A stretch of 64,000 nt of DNA from Chloroflexota bacterium (GTDB lineage: Bacteria; Chloroflexota; UBA11872): positions 186,001 to 250,000 of the forward strand of contig JAJEDE010000015.1 of the NCBI GenBank assembly GCA_022821645.1. The letters are read 5' to 3'. Positions within the stretch are counted from its first letter, which is position 1. Every line of letters starts with the position of its first letter. Position numbers and translations under genes: made by a program. Under the pieces are notes generated by a model. The model did not search any database, was not told the DNA's origin, and worked only from the letters and a program-made list of their open reading frames with translations. Positions 1-8,988 of this stretch are shown here, piece by piece.

Positions 1-166
1 GCGCGTGGCGACGACCGTTCGCTCTCGAAAAGCCCTGCAGGCGCTCGTTGCCGCCGTTAGCGACGGCGCAGTTGCGCTGCACGACCAGGACTACGACGAC
101 GAGCCCCCGCCAGAGCTGGCAGCCGCCGCCGAGACGGAGGATGACCCCGACGCCGAGCAGGCTTAA
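1..166 (+). CDS. tig: C-terminal end of probable trigger factor (partial)
   Basis: An open frame (codons in phase with position 2) runs in from the left edge and stops with TAA at 164-166. Its last residues contain a basic VRSRKAL helix followed by an acidic Ala/Glu/Asp-rich tail, which is how many trigger factors end. It lies 27 bp before clpP on the same strand; tig-clpP-clpX is a common bacterial order. Trigger factor is the ribosome-associated prolyl-isomerase chaperone that meets nascent chains. Only about 54 residues are visible, so the identification rests mainly on position. Confidence 0.6.
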   Translation, partial: RVATTVRSRKALQALVAAVSDGAVALHDQDYDDEPPPELAAAAETEDDPDAEQA

Positions 167-193
167 CGCCAACGGCAGGGAAAGGACTTTCGC

Positions 194-820
194 ATGGGCA
201 TTCTTGTCCCGTACGTAATCGAGCAGACCGACCGCGGCGAACGCGGGATGGACATTTACTCGCGCCTGCTGCGCGACCGGATCATCTTCCTGGGCACGCC
301 CATCGATGACGCCGTGGCGAATACGGTCATCGCGCAACTGCTGCTGCTGACCAGCGAGGACGCCGAAGCCGACATTTACATGTACATCAACTCGCCGGGC
401 GGCAGTGTGAGCGCCGGGCTGGCCATCTTCGACACGATGCAGTACGTGCCGAACGACGTGGCCACGACCTGCGTGGGTCTGGCCGCCAGCATGGGCAGCG
501 TGATCCTGGCCGGTGGAGCTAACGGCAAACGGGCGGCGCTGCCGCACAGCACGGTGCTGTTGCACCAACCGTCGCAGGGGTTTGAAGGCTTCGTGCAGGC
601 CGCCGACCTGCAGATTCGAGCCCGCGAGATCGGCAAGGTCCGCGACCGCATCGAACAGATCTTCGTGGACGCCACCGGTCAGCCGAAAGACCGCATCCAC
701 GCAGACTCGGACCGCGACTTTTACCTCACGGCGGAAGAGGCCAAGGAGTACGGGCTGATTGACCAGATCGTGACGCCGCGCTCGGCGAGCGTGGGCCAGG
801 ACAGCAACGGCTCGGACTAG
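194..820 (+). CDS. clpP: ATP-dependent Clp protease proteolytic subunit ClpP
   Basis: Serine peptidase (family S14) that forms the two-ring barrel of the Clp protease and degrades proteins fed in by ClpX or ClpA/C. The 208-residue protein has the full catalytic triad: Ser99 in AASMG, His124 in LLHQP and Asp175 in the DRDFYL segment. The N-terminus LVPYVIEQTDRGERGMDIYSRL is the usual ClpP processing region, which supports the ATG at 194 over the internal Met19; an AAAGGA ribosome site precedes it. It has two residues more than E. coli ClpP in the loop after the His. It sits between the tig tail and clpX and is probably co-transcribed with them. Confidence 0.97.
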   Translation: MGILVPYVIEQTDRGERGMDIYSRLLRDRIIFLGTPIDDAVANTVIAQLLLLTSEDAEADIYMYINSPGGSVSAGLAIFDTMQYVPNDVATTCVGLAASMGSVILAGGANGKRAALPHSTVLLHQPSQGFEGFVQAADLQIRAREIGKVRDRIEQIFVDATGQPKDRIHADSDRDFYLTAEEAKEYGLIDQIVTPRSASVGQDSNGSD

Positions 821-874
821 GCGACATGCCCCGACCTCGGTACCCTGCCGGGACCTCTGTCCCTCGGAGCCGAC

Positions 875-2152
875 ATGGCGCGTAGTCGCTCCAACCGCGC
901 GAGCTACCGCTGCTCGTTCTGCGGCAAGACGCAGGACCAGGTCCGCCGCCTGATCTCAGGCTCGGCCGGCGTCTACATCTGCAACGAGTGCGTCAACCTG
1001 TGCCGGGACATCATCGACGAAGAGCAGACGCAAGCTCCCAGTCCGCACGCCATGGCAGGTCGAATCCCCACGCCGGAACGCCTGTTCGAACTGCTCAGCG
1101 AGTACGTGATCGGCCAGGACCGGGCCAAGAAGGTCGTCTCGGTGGCTGTCTACAACCACTACAAGCGCGTGGCGGCCGGCGCCTCCGACGACGAATTTGA
1201 GCTGCACAAGAGCAACATCCTGCTGCTGGGGCCCACCGGCGTGGGCAAGAGCGAGATCGCCCGAACCCTGGCCCGCATTCTCAACGTGCCGTTCTGCATC
1301 GCCGACGCCACCGCCCTTACCGAGGCCGGCTACGTGGGCGAGGACGTGGAGAACATCCTGCTGCGCCTGCTGCAGGCCGCCGACTTCAACGTCCCGCGCG
1401 CCCAGACCGGCATCATCTTCATCGACGAGATCGACAAGGTCTCCCGCAAGGCCGACAACCCCTCGATCACACGCGATGTCTCAGGCGAAGGCGTGCAGCA
1501 GGCGCTGCTGAAGATCATCGAAGGCGCCCAGGTCAACGTGCCACCCCAGGGTGGCCGCAAGCACCCGCACCAGGACTTCATCCAGATGGATACCCGCGAC
1601 ATCCTGTTCGTCTGCGGGGGCGCGTTTGAGGGATTGGACCGCATCATCTCCCGGCGCATCGGCCAGGCGGCCGGCGTGGGCTTCGGCAAGCGCGCCCACG
1701 GCGAGAAGGCCGAGAGCGTGATGCACGAAGTCGCGTCCGACGACCTGCTGAAATACGGACTGATCCCCGAGTTCGTCGGCCGCCTGCCGGTGGTCGCCGC
1801 CCTGGACGAATTGGACGTTGAAGCGCTGGTCCGAATCATCTGCGAACCCAAGAACGCGCTGCTGCGCCAGTTCCAGAAGCTGTTCGAAATGGACGGCGTG
1901 GAACTGGAAATCACCGACGATGGCCTGGAGGCCATCGCCCGCCGCTCCCAGGAAACCAACACCGGCGCCCGCGGCCTCCGCACCACCCTGGAAGACCTGC
2001 TGATGGACACCATGTTCACCCTTCCGTCCAAGAAGGGCGTGAAGAAAGTGGTCGTCACGCGCGACACGGTGGAGTCCAACAGCGCCCCCATCCTGGTCAC
2101 CCAGCCAGGCCACACCGAAACCCAACAGCAACAGGCCGAAGAATCAGCCTGA
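875..2152 (+). CDS. clpX: ATP-dependent Clp protease ATP-binding subunit ClpX
   Basis: AAA+ unfoldase that recognises substrates and threads them into ClpP. The 425-residue protein starts with the C4 zinc-binding domain (Cys13, Cys16, Cys36, Cys39), then has Walker A GPTGVGKS (residues 119-126), Walker B IIFIDEID and the sensor and C-terminal helical regions ending in a Gln/Glu-rich tail. The pore-loop segment [10 protein letters not shown] is present. Length is normal for the family. It follows clpP by 54 bp in the same direction. No unusual feature is seen. Confidence 0.98.
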   Translation: MARSRSNRASYRCSFCGKTQDQVRRLISGSAGVYICNECVNLCRDIIDEEQTQAPSPHAMAGRIPTPERLFELLSEYVIGQDRAKKVVSVAVYNHYKRVAAGASDDEFELHKSNILLLGPTGVGKSEIARTLARILNVPFCIADATALTEAGYVGEDVENILLRLLQAADFNVPRAQTGIIFIDEIDKVSRKADNPSITRDVSGEGVQQALLKIIEGAQVNVPPQGGRKHPHQDFIQMDTRDILFVCGGAFEGLDRIISRRIGQAAGVGFGKRAHGEKAESVMHEVASDDLLKYGLIPEFVGRLPVVAALDELDVEALVRIICEPKNALLRQFQKLFEMDGVELEITDDGLEAIARRSQETNTGARGLRTTLEDLLMDTMFTLPSKKGVKKVVVTRDTVESNSAPILVTQPGHTETQQQQAEESA

Positions 2153-2167
2153 GATAGGCCCCGCGCC

Positions 2168-2803
2168 CTACGTCCAGTCCCACTCGGGCGGCTTGTGGAA
2201 CGAGCCGCGGTGATCGGAAAGCTCTCTCGGAAACTGGCACTCCGGCAACAACGTGTGGTCGAGCAACGTGTAGGACGTGGCTGCCGCTTGCATCCGTCGG
2301 CTGCGTATACGGTGCGGGCTCACCACGTGCACGGGCAGGCTGAACGTCTGACGTACGAGCCGGATTGGCTCAACCAGATCAGTGTCATTCGATAGAACAT
2401 ACGCAGCCTGGAAGTCCCGCTGCGCGGCGTCCAGCATCAGATGGGTCGCTAGATTGACGTCCGAGCCTTTCTCTTCGACCCGTTCCACCCGTATCCGCTC
2501 GAGAATCCCCGGGAGTGGGTTGGCCAGCGGCATCCAGTGCCGGTTGCGAACGAATCTCCCCTTGTGAATCTCCGTCTCTGGGATCGTGCTCAGCGCGCGT
2601 TGGTACAACTGCTGGCGGACGTTCTTTTCCTGGTCGTCTGACGTGGACCTGACGTCGGCCGTGAAGTACCGGATTCGCCGCAGCGCGTGCCCTGACCCAA
2701 GAATGCGCCGGAACAGTTCGCGCAGATCAAGCCAGCGGTAAGGAGTCCTGCGCAGCGCGCCATAGTAGAGGTTGAACCCGTCAACGTAGACGTTGGTGCG
2801 CAT
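2168..2803 (-). CDS. NYN-domain (PIN-like) ribonuclease family protein
   Basis: 211-residue protein of the NYN/LabA-DUF88 family, PIN-like folds that usually act as metal-dependent ribonucleases. Acidic residues expected at the active site are visible: Asp8 with Asn11 in YVDGFNLYY, the Asp in [11 protein letters not shown], and the Asp pair in [11 protein letters not shown]. The order of these motifs matches the family. It is convergent with clpX (16 bp apart) and transcribed alone. A strong hairpin with a T-rich flank lies 22-43 bp upstream of the ATG, inside the probable leader, and could be a control element. Substrate unknown. Confidence 0.8.
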   Translation of the reverse strand: MRTNVYVDGFNLYYGALRRTPYRWLDLRELFRRILGSGHALRRIRYFTADVRSTSDDQEKNVRQQLYQRALSTIPETEIHKGRFVRNRHWMPLANPLPGILERIRVERVEEKGSDVNLATHLMLDAAQRDFQAAYVLSNDTDLVEPIRLVRQTFSLPVHVVSPHRIRSRRMQAAATSYTLLDHTLLPECQFPRELSDHRGSFHKPPEWDWT

Positions 2804-2824
2804 GCGGTCCCGTTAAAAATTTCA

Positions 2825-2846
2825 GGGGCCACCCGGAGGTGGCCCC
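2825..2846 (-). promoter_or_regulatory. GC-rich hairpin in the leader of the NYN gene
   Basis: A perfect 9-bp stem (arms 2825-2833 and 2838-2846, loop CGGA). On the minus strand it is followed by TGAAATTTTT, so it has the form of an intrinsic terminator, yet it lies just before the NYN gene start rather than after a gene. It may be an attenuator, a self-regulation target, or the terminator of something no longer present. Confidence 0.5.
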
Positions 2847-2996
2847 ATCCCAGCCGTCAGAGACAGATGGGGGGATCAATGACAACAGTATACCGGCCTC
2901 TCACCTAGGTCATGACGATCTCTCCGACCTGACGTCCTGAACCCCGGTCGACTGCCCGTACACTCACCCGCCGACCCTCGAACCGGAGCCACCCGC

Positions 2997-4034
2997 ATGC
3001 GCGCCGTCGTCCTTTCCTACAGCCATCACGGGTTCGGAATGGGCCGCACCGCCCTCCAGCTTGGGCACGAGCTTGTCGGTGCGTTCGACCCGCTGGAATC
3101 CGAACGCGCAACCATGGCCGAGACCTTCGGCTGTCCCGTCTTCGACACCGCCGCCGAGTGCCTGGAAACGGTCAAGCCCGACGTCGCCCTCGTCTCCGGC
3201 CGCCACACCCTGGCCCCCGACTACCTGCAGGCCTGCGTGGACGCCGGCGTGCCCTGCCTGTTCGACAAGCCCTGGGCGGACTGCGCCGACCGCCTGCGTC
3301 CCGCCGTGGAGGCCGCCGAGGCCGCCGGCCTGTGGGGCGCGCTCACCCTGCCCACGCGCGAACTCAGAGTGTGCGAGGTGATAAGCAAGTCGATCGCCGA
3401 CGGCGCCCTCGGCGACCTGGCCCACTTCCACAGCCGCTTGAGCACCTCTACGCCCGCCCGCTACGACAACATGCCCTCCGCCTGGCACAACGATCCGTCG
3501 ATCTCGGGCGGCGGCTGCTGGGCGGTGGAGTGCCAGCACGGCATCGACATCATGCTGGACGCCATGGGCGGTCAGCCGGTGAAGGCCGTGGCCGGCGTCA
3601 TCTCCAACGCCATGTTCCAGCGCCCGTTCGACGACTACGCCGCCGGCCTGTTCCGGGCCGCCGACGGCAGCACCGGCCTGGTGGAATGCAGCTACGCCTA
3701 CCCGCTGGGCGACCACTCCGGCGAGTACGTCATCCGCGCCGTGGGGACCAACGCGATCATCCTCGGCCAGTACACCGCCGACCTCGTCGGCCAGGTGCAG
3801 GTGCATACCAGCCAGGGCGTGCAGGTCTACGATGAGACGCCGCGCTCCGACATGATGGCCAGCATCATGGGCCGCTCCATTCAGGCCCTGGAAAACGGCG
3901 ACCCGCCGCCTATCCCGCTACGCCAGGCCGTCCGCGTCCTGGAACTCCAGGACGGCGTCTACGACCTCGCCCGCCAGTCCTCCGCCACCAACGGCCCCCA
4001 CCTCATGGCCGCCCCCGCGCCCCGCCCCGCCTGA
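2997..4034 (+). CDS. Gfo/Idh/MocA family oxidoreductase
   Basis: 345-residue NAD(P)-dependent dehydrogenase of the glucose-fructose oxidoreductase/inositol dehydrogenase family, which oxidises sugars and cyclitols. The N-terminal Rossmann segment lacks the classic GxGxxG and reads HHGFGMG; the usual EKP motif is DKP (Asp90-Lys91-Pro92). The mid-protein GGGCWAVECQHGIDI segment matches the catalytic GGG..D.G.H.ID region. GGAG precedes the ATG. It stands alone, divergent from the NYN gene and convergent with the enolase operon. Substrate cannot be told; its Rossmann motif is the least canonical of the four Gfo/Idh proteins here. Confidence 0.85.
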   Translation: MRAVVLSYSHHGFGMGRTALQLGHELVGAFDPLESERATMAETFGCPVFDTAAECLETVKPDVALVSGRHTLAPDYLQACVDAGVPCLFDKPWADCADRLRPAVEAAEAAGLWGALTLPTRELRVCEVISKSIADGALGDLAHFHSRLSTSTPARYDNMPSAWHNDPSISGGGCWAVECQHGIDIMLDAMGGQPVKAVAGVISNAMFQRPFDDYAAGLFRAADGSTGLVECSYAYPLGDHSGEYVIRAVGTNAIILGQYTADLVGQVQVHTSQGVQVYDETPRSDMMASIMGRSIQALENGDPPPIPLRQAVRVLELQDGVYDLARQSSATNGPHLMAAPAPRPA

Positions 4035-4084
4035 GCGACCTCTACAAAACGCCCCTCGCCCTCGAGAGAGGGACGGCTCTTGCT

Positions 4085-4105
4085 CCCTCTCCCTGTGGGA
4101 GAGGG
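4085..4105. repeat. Dispersed intergenic hairpin repeat, copy 1
   Basis: A 9-bp perfect stem (4085-4093 with 4097-4105, loop TGT) followed by GGGGTGAGGGTCTTCCG. Related copies lie at 54213-54250 and 54318-54350, and a degenerate one near 56217. It sits between convergent genes and could act as a two-way terminator, but the sharing of flanking bases shows it is a dispersed repeat. Confidence 0.6.
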
Positions 4106-4182
4106 TTGGGGTGAGGGTCTTCCGCGCAACCAAGCCGTGGCTACGCAAAGATCTCGCCTGAGCAAGACCCGGAACGAGCCCC

Positions 4183-5337
4183 CTACCAGTTCGTCACCGA
4201 CCCATCGGGTCGCGTCAGATGCGGAGACTCCCAGTGACTGACCGGGAGTTCCTTCACAACATCCAGGTCAATCTCCACGCCCAGACCCGGCGTGTCGGGC
4301 ACCGGGTACCAGACGCCGTCCAGCTTGTGCTGCACCGGGAAGAGTTCGTCCGAGTAGAGCCGGCCCAGGTCCGGGCCGCGGTCTTCCAGCCAGGCCCAAT
4401 TCGGCACCGCCGCGCCCATGTGAACGCTGGCCGCCGTGCAGACCGGACCCAGCGGGTTATGCGGCATCAGGTCGATGTAATGGACCTCGCACCAGCCCGC
4501 CACCTTCATGGCCTCGGTGAATCCCCCTACGTTGCAGATATCCACCCGCGCAAAGTTCGTCAGGCCCTGCTCGATATACGGCGCGAACTGCCACTTGCTG
4601 GAAAACTCCTCGCCGATCGCAAACGGTACGTCGGTCATCGTGCGCAGCGTGGCGTAGGCGTTCGGGCTCTCGTCGCGGATCGGCTCTTCCAGGAAGTCAA
4701 TCGTGCCCGGCGGCATGCGCTGGCAGTAGGAGGCCGCCTCGGCCACGCTCAGCCGGTGGTGATAGTCGGGACCCAGCACCGGCCCGGACCCCACGGCCTC
4801 CCGCAGCGCTGTGTGCCACTCGGCGGTCACGGCCACGGACTCGCGCGGCTCAAAGCGGTTGCTGCCGTCGCTGATCCCCGGGCCGTACATGGAGGTGCGG
4901 ATGCACTCCCAGCCATCCGCCACCAGGCCCTTCACTTCCGCGATCAGCTCGTCCAGGTCGCTTGACCGCGTGGTCACAAAGCACGGCACGAAGTCCCGGT
5001 GCTTGCCGCCCAACAGCTGGTAGACGGGCACGCCCAGGCTCTTGGCCACCAGGTCGTGCAGCGCGATGTCGATGGCCGACATCGCGGAGGTCAGCACGCG
5101 CCCGCCCTCGAAGTACTGGCTGCGATAGACCTCCTGCCAGATACGCCCGATCCGCCGCGGGTCCTGCCCGATCAGGAACTCCCGGAAGTGCGACACCGCG
5201 CCGCCCACCGCCAGGTCGCGGGTGCTCAGGCCGGCCTCGCCCCAGCCGTAGAAGCCGTTGTCGGACTCGATCCGCACGGTCTGCACGTTGCGAAAGCCCG
5301 GGTTGAAGGCATGAAACTGGATGTCGGCAATCTTCAT
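4183..5337 (-). CDS. Enolase-superfamily sugar-acid dehydratase, copy A
   Basis: 384-residue member of the mandelate racemase/muconate lactonizing enzyme group, close in layout to D-galactonate dehydratase. These enzymes abstract a proton next to a carboxylate and lose water from sugar acids, using Mg2+. Probable metal ligands are Asp191, Glu217 (LEEP) and Glu243 (GEE); His293 in MPHNPLGP is the likely acid/base residue. It is the last gene of a three-gene minus-strand operon with DUF2283 and paralogue B (gaps 73 and 61 bp). Copies A and B match over nearly the whole length, differing mainly at residues 150-165 and the C-terminus. Substrate unproven. Confidence 0.88.
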   Translation of the reverse strand: MKIADIQFHAFNPGFRNVQTVRIESDNGFYGWGEAGLSTRDLAVGGAVSHFREFLIGQDPRRIGRIWQEVYRSQYFEGGRVLTSAMSAIDIALHDLVAKSLGVPVYQLLGGKHRDFVPCFVTTRSSDLDELIAEVKGLVADGWECIRTSMYGPGISDGSNRFEPRESVAVTAEWHTALREAVGSGPVLGPDYHHRLSVAEAASYCQRMPPGTIDFLEEPIRDESPNAYATLRTMTDVPFAIGEEFSSKWQFAPYIEQGLTNFARVDICNVGGFTEAMKVAGWCEVHYIDLMPHNPLGPVCTAASVHMGAAVPNWAWLEDRGPDLGRLYSDELFPVQHKLDGVWYPVPDTPGLGVEIDLDVVKELPVSHWESPHLTRPDGSVTNW

Positions 5338-5410
5338 AACGGCGCCTCACGCGGTGGCGGACCACACGCCTCATGGTGCCAGCCGACGGCGCGACTCGGA
5401 GCGTGCCTTG

Positions 5411-5608
5411 CTACTCGGCGATCAGAAACCGAATCTCGCGCGGATTCTGAACCACGCGCGATGCGTCAAGGATCTCGAAGCGCACGACCTCACCCGCCGC
5501 ATCGAAATCAGCAATCACCCCCGGTCGAACCTCGTCACTCTCCTCAATATCGGACTCGCGCAGGCTTATGACCACGGTGTCCGTCCGTGGGTCATGAGTC
5601 ACTTTCAC
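5411..5608 (-). CDS. DUF2283 family small protein
   Basis: 65-residue protein whose sequence (KVTHDPRTDTVVI, then GVIADFDAAGEVVRFEILDAS) matches the DUF2283 fold, a small beta-rich domain of unknown function. The start was set at GTG 5608 because GGAGG lies nine bases upstream and the family begins with M-K-V/I; a longer frame begins at 5653. It is inserted between two near-duplicate dehydratase genes on the same strand and is likely co-transcribed. DUF2283 genes are often found near mobile or toxin-antitoxin loci, so it need not serve the pathway. Confidence 0.75.
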   Translation of the reverse strand: MKVTHDPRTDTVVISLRESDIEESDEVRPGVIADFDAAGEVVRFEILDASRVVQNPREIRFLIAE

Positions 5609-5669
5609 GTATGTAGGCCTCCGAGATACCTGGAGCTGCGGGATGTCCAGCACACGGCAGCGCGCTACC

Positions 5670-6821
5670 TCAGAAATTCGTCACCGACCCATCCGGTCGA
5701 ACCGTGTGCGGGGTTTCGGTCTGGCGGGAGGGAATCTCCTTGATCACGTCCAGGTCAATCTCCACGCCCAGGCCCGGGCCGTCCGGCACCGGGTACCAGG
5801 TGCCATCCAGCTTGGGTTGGACGGGGAAAATCTCGTCGGAATAGAGCCGGCCCAGGTCAACGGTCCGGTCCTCCAGCCAGGCCCAGTTCGGCACCGCCGC
5901 GCCCAGGTGCACGCTGGCCGCCGTGCAGACCGGGCCCAGCGGGTTATGCGGCATCAGGTCGATGTAGTGCGTCTCGCACCAGCCCGCCACCTTCATGGCC
6001 TCCGTAAATCCGCCGACGTTGCAGATGTCCAGGCGGGCGAAATTGGTCAGCCCCTGCTCGATGTACGGCGCGAACTGCCACTTGCTGGAGAACTCCTCGC
6101 CGATCGCAAAGGGCACGTCAGTCATGGAGCGCAGCGTGGCGTAGGCCGCCGGCGTCTCGTCGCGGATCGGCTCTTCCAGGAAATCGATGGTCCCCGGCGG
6201 CATGCGCTGGCAATACGAGGCCGCTTCGGCCACGCTCAGCCGGTGGTGATAGTCCGGCCCGATCACGGGACCCGGCCCCACCGCCTCGCGCACCGCCGTA
6301 TGCCACTCGGCCGTGATGGCCACCGACTCGCGCGGCGAAAAGACCTGCCCCTCGGTCTCCCAGAGGCCCCAGACCAGCGTGCGGATGCACTCCCAGCCGT
6401 CCGCCACCAGGCCCTTCACCTCCTCGACCAGGTCGTCCTGGTTCCGGGCGTTCGTGGTGACGAAACAGGGCACAAAGTCCCGCTGCTTGCCGCCCAGCAG
6501 TTGGTAGACCGGCACCCCCAGGCTCTTCGCCACCAGGTCGTGCAGCGCGATGTCAATGGCCGCCATGGCCGAGGTCAGCACCCGTCCGCCTTCGAAATAC
6601 TGGCTGCGGTAGGTCTCCTGCCAGATACGCCCGATGCGCCGCGGATCCTGGCCGATCAGGAAGTCCCGAAAGTGCGCAATGGCCCCGCCCACCGCCAGGT
6701 TCCGCGAGGTCAGGCCCACCTCGCCCCAGCCGTAATAGCCGTTGTCCGACTCGACCCGCACCACCTCCAGGTTCCGACGGCCCGGGTTGAAGGAATAGAA
6801 CTGGATGTCGGCAATCTTCAT
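5670..6821 (-). CDS. Enolase-superfamily sugar-acid dehydratase, copy B
   Basis: 383-residue paralogue of copy A and first gene of the operon. The protein starts at the ATG ending at 6821 (MKIADIQFYSFNPG), matching copy A; a longer frame to 6848 has no support. All catalytic residues of copy A are conserved (the GPDYHH Asp, LEEP Glu, GEE Glu and MPHNPLGP His). The main difference is the loop after WECIRT, where A has MYGPGISDGSNRF and B has LVWGLWETEGQVF. In this family that loop lies near the active site, so the two copies may take different substrates. The duplication is not recent enough to be identical in DNA but is clear by eye. Confidence 0.88.
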   Translation of the reverse strand: MKIADIQFYSFNPGRRNLEVVRVESDNGYYGWGEVGLTSRNLAVGGAIAHFRDFLIGQDPRRIGRIWQETYRSQYFEGGRVLTSAMAAIDIALHDLVAKSLGVPVYQLLGGKQRDFVPCFVTTNARNQDDLVEEVKGLVADGWECIRTLVWGLWETEGQVFSPRESVAITAEWHTAVREAVGPGPVIGPDYHHRLSVAEAASYCQRMPPGTIDFLEEPIRDETPAAYATLRSMTDVPFAIGEEFSSKWQFAPYIEQGLTNFARLDICNVGGFTEAMKVAGWCETHYIDLMPHNPLGPVCTAASVHLGAAVPNWAWLEDRTVDLGRLYSDEIFPVQPKLDGTWYPVPDGPGLGVEIDLDVIKEIPSRQTETPHTVRPDGSVTNF

Positions 6822-7183
6822 GGCAGCGCCTGGCACGGTATCGACCAACCAACCTCATGGTGCCAGCCGTCAGAGGCGAGAAGCGAGCCGGCGAGTCGCC
6901 AGCGGCGTACCCGTGCAATCGAGGCGTTTCGTCTATGAACGGGACTCCACATTCTGATGCACCATGTTCTTCGGAATGACACCCTGTGGGCGCTTCCTCG
7001 TCGTCCCTGCGGCGCAGACACCGGCGAGGCAGCCCCTTCTGGGCTACGAATCGCGCGCCACAGTCTAAGGCTGTCTACGTAGCCTGCCTCGCACAATCAG
7101 GAAACTATTCTAGACTTCAACGACCCTGATTACGCGACGGCCGATTTGGCTGAGGTCACTGACTTAGTCGATCTCTTCGATAG
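6822..7183. other. Intergenic stretch with change of base composition
   Basis: No gene supported. The first part (to about 7080) is high-GC like the backbone. From about 7080 the sequence turns AT-rich, marking the left edge of the foreign-looking patch that runs to about 8990. Confidence 0.5.
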
Positions 7184-7519
7184 CTATTTCGAAAAGCGTC
7201 CTGTCGATTTCTGTCTTATACCGCAACGCCGAGTCTTGGTCACGGAAATCAACACTATCATTGAACTTAGACTAAAATTGAAAAGTGTCCGGTACTTGTC
7301 ATTCCTTTCCCGGATACCTCGGATACAGTACGGACAACTGAATGTATTGCCCAACTGAAGTTGACTGAGGGATTTTACAGTATTCTCGTGGCATTGCGGA
7401 CATGTGTATGAATACTCGACCTCCGCCGGATCATCGCCTAACATCGCGAAGAACCCTTTAGCAAGGATTTGAAATGATACCAAGAGCTCGTGCCCACTTT
7501 CCTCCGGCTGGAAAGCCAC
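7184..7519 (-). CDS. Hypothetical zinc-ribbon protein
   Basis: 111-codon frame with two CxxC pairs, CPQC and CPYC, separated by about 21 residues, which would form a zinc ribbon. The N-terminal half is not recognisable, and the first codon is GTG at 7519; a shorter start is possible. The AT-rich codon use matches the two membrane-protein genes that follow. The overlapping plus-strand frame at 7146-7358 is probably its shadow. It may be a fragment of a larger gene. Confidence 0.4.
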   Translation of the reverse strand: MAFQPEESGHELLVSFQILAKGFFAMLGDDPAEVEYSYTCPQCHENTVKSLSQLQLGNTFSCPYCIRGIRERNDKYRTLFNFSLSSMIVLISVTKTRRCGIRQKSTGRFSK

Positions 7520-7755
7520 AGCGCCGTGACGTACAGCGGCAGCGTGTCATTGGACTACGCTTCCCGGATAGGCGCGGCTGGCCACATTTAAGTTTAGCGT
7601 TCAACAGATACACGATATGAGGGCTGCAAAGAAATGGAAACGTTAGAAACAAGTCGTAGAGTAAAACGGGACGAGTGTGCCAGTCATTTCTCAGTTGTGG
7701 AGACAATGATAGAATTCAAGTATACTGGTTCACCTTGTCTAAGGATGAAAGACAC

Positions 7756-8232
7756 ATGGACCCTACCGCCATCTTGGCTGGCCTTGTTAATTTGTTGGAA
7801 GAACGATATGGACGATTTGGTCGTTTTCTTTCACACATTGTGCTTCTATCGTTGGTTTTCTCCATTGCGTGTTTGCCGATTGCCACATTAGGCTCAATCT
7901 TCAATTGGACGCCTCTTGACTTCGGTGGCAGAACCTGGGGCAATATTATAGTATCGGTTGCCATTATGTCCTCGGTTGGACTCATGATGTATTTGCTTTG
8001 GTGGTTCACCATGCGCAAACTACAGCGGAGTGTATTTGCGTCGTTTGATAACGTCTCTAAAATGCTAGAGAACGTAAGGGAGGATCGCAAGCGATCTAAT
8101 GCTGCGCTAAGTATGGCTGTCGAGAAACTAGAGGAGGCAGAGGAAGTGCGGAATGAGATTGTACGGTATTTTGGCTATGATAGCATAGATGCGCTTCTAG
8201 AAGCGTTTGAAAGGACGCAGGACGGATGCTAG
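7756..8232 (+). CDS. Small membrane protein with C-terminal coiled coil
   Basis: 158-residue protein, not recognised as a named family. Two hydrophobic spans are visible (about residues 20-45 and 60-85), followed by a charged helix rich in Lys/Glu with heptad spacing (VEKLEEAEEVRNEI), probably cytoplasmic. The start ATG at 7756 has AAGGA ten bases upstream; a longer frame begins at 7675 without a ribosome site. AT-rich composition unlike the backbone. It may function with the next gene 57 bp downstream. Confidence 0.6.
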   Translation: MDPTAILAGLVNLLEERYGRFGRFLSHIVLLSLVFSIACLPIATLGSIFNWTPLDFGGRTWGNIIVSVAIMSSVGLMMYLLWWFTMRKLQRSVFASFDNVSKMLENVREDRKRSNAALSMAVEKLEEAEEVRNEIVRYFGYDSIDALLEAFERTQDGC

Positions 8233-8289
8233 GCCACGGTCATAGTAGGTACCCAAAGCACTGGTTGAGCTTCTTGATGGAGGGAATCA

Positions 8290-8874
8290 ATGAATCGAAG
8301 CGATGATAAATTGATTCCTGACGCTTCTAATATATTTCGCATTCCCAAGATAGGATTAGATAACCTGATGGGCACGGAGAATATGAAAGAGATTGCGGCT
8401 ATATATGAGAAGCATTTTGGTGTACCTGAATCTAAGACAACAGTCGGAGACATCACACATCTCCCCCTTGGCACAGTTACTGACCCCACTCGGTTAGAAA
8501 GTGAAATTCTCGCTTTGACTCCGGCGAACGTTTTTGTTCGAATTGTGGACAACATCCAGAAGTTGCTTCAACGCCATGGGTTTGCCAAGACGGACGGAAG
8601 GTTACGAACTCTCGGTACTATGCGGATGCGCTATGAATTCTCTTTTGTAGATAACGAAGAGTACAGGGTAATCATCAGGGCTTGTGCGCGACGCGATAGT
8701 AGGGCTAAGATTGGACGCTTGTTTCATGCTATTAGAGAACGGCCTCTTGTTATACTGTCTGCTATACTAAACTATATAATCACTCATGCTAATCAGCTAT
8801 TTCTTATGGTTGTCGCAAGTGCTGCTGGCGGTGTCATTGCGCTAGTAGTCTCTCATTGCTTTCTTAGTTCATGA
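8290..8874 (+). CDS. Hypothetical protein with C-terminal membrane anchor
   Basis: 194-residue protein of no recognised family. The soluble N-terminal 155 residues are mixed alpha/beta in appearance; a single hydrophobic span (LFLMVVASAAGGVIALVVS) lies near the C-terminus, typical of a tail-anchored protein. GGAGGG lies upstream of the ATG. Low GC content as in the previous gene, and the two are likely one transcript. Confidence 0.6.
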   Translation: MNRSDDKLIPDASNIFRIPKIGLDNLMGTENMKEIAAIYEKHFGVPESKTTVGDITHLPLGTVTDPTRLESEILALTPANVFVRIVDNIQKLLQRHGFAKTDGRLRTLGTMRMRYEFSFVDNEEYRVIIRACARRDSRAKIGRLFHAIRERPLVILSAILNYIITHANQLFLMVVASAAGGVIALVVSHCFLSS

Positions 8875-8988
8875 GGCAAACCTTCCGGACCGCCCCTCTT
8901 CCTTTTCTTCAGGTATTGGTGGCAGTTTGTCTGGTGACGTGTTCAGGACGGCCGTAAGAAAACTATTAGACGCTTCACTGGAAATTCC

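Noticed and set aside
5643..6938. Long plus-strand open frame opposite the second dehydratase, and similar long frames opposite other genes
   Set aside because: Antisense frames of this kind are expected in GC-rich codons; His/Arg/Val-rich translations have no protein features and the other strand encodes clear enzymes.
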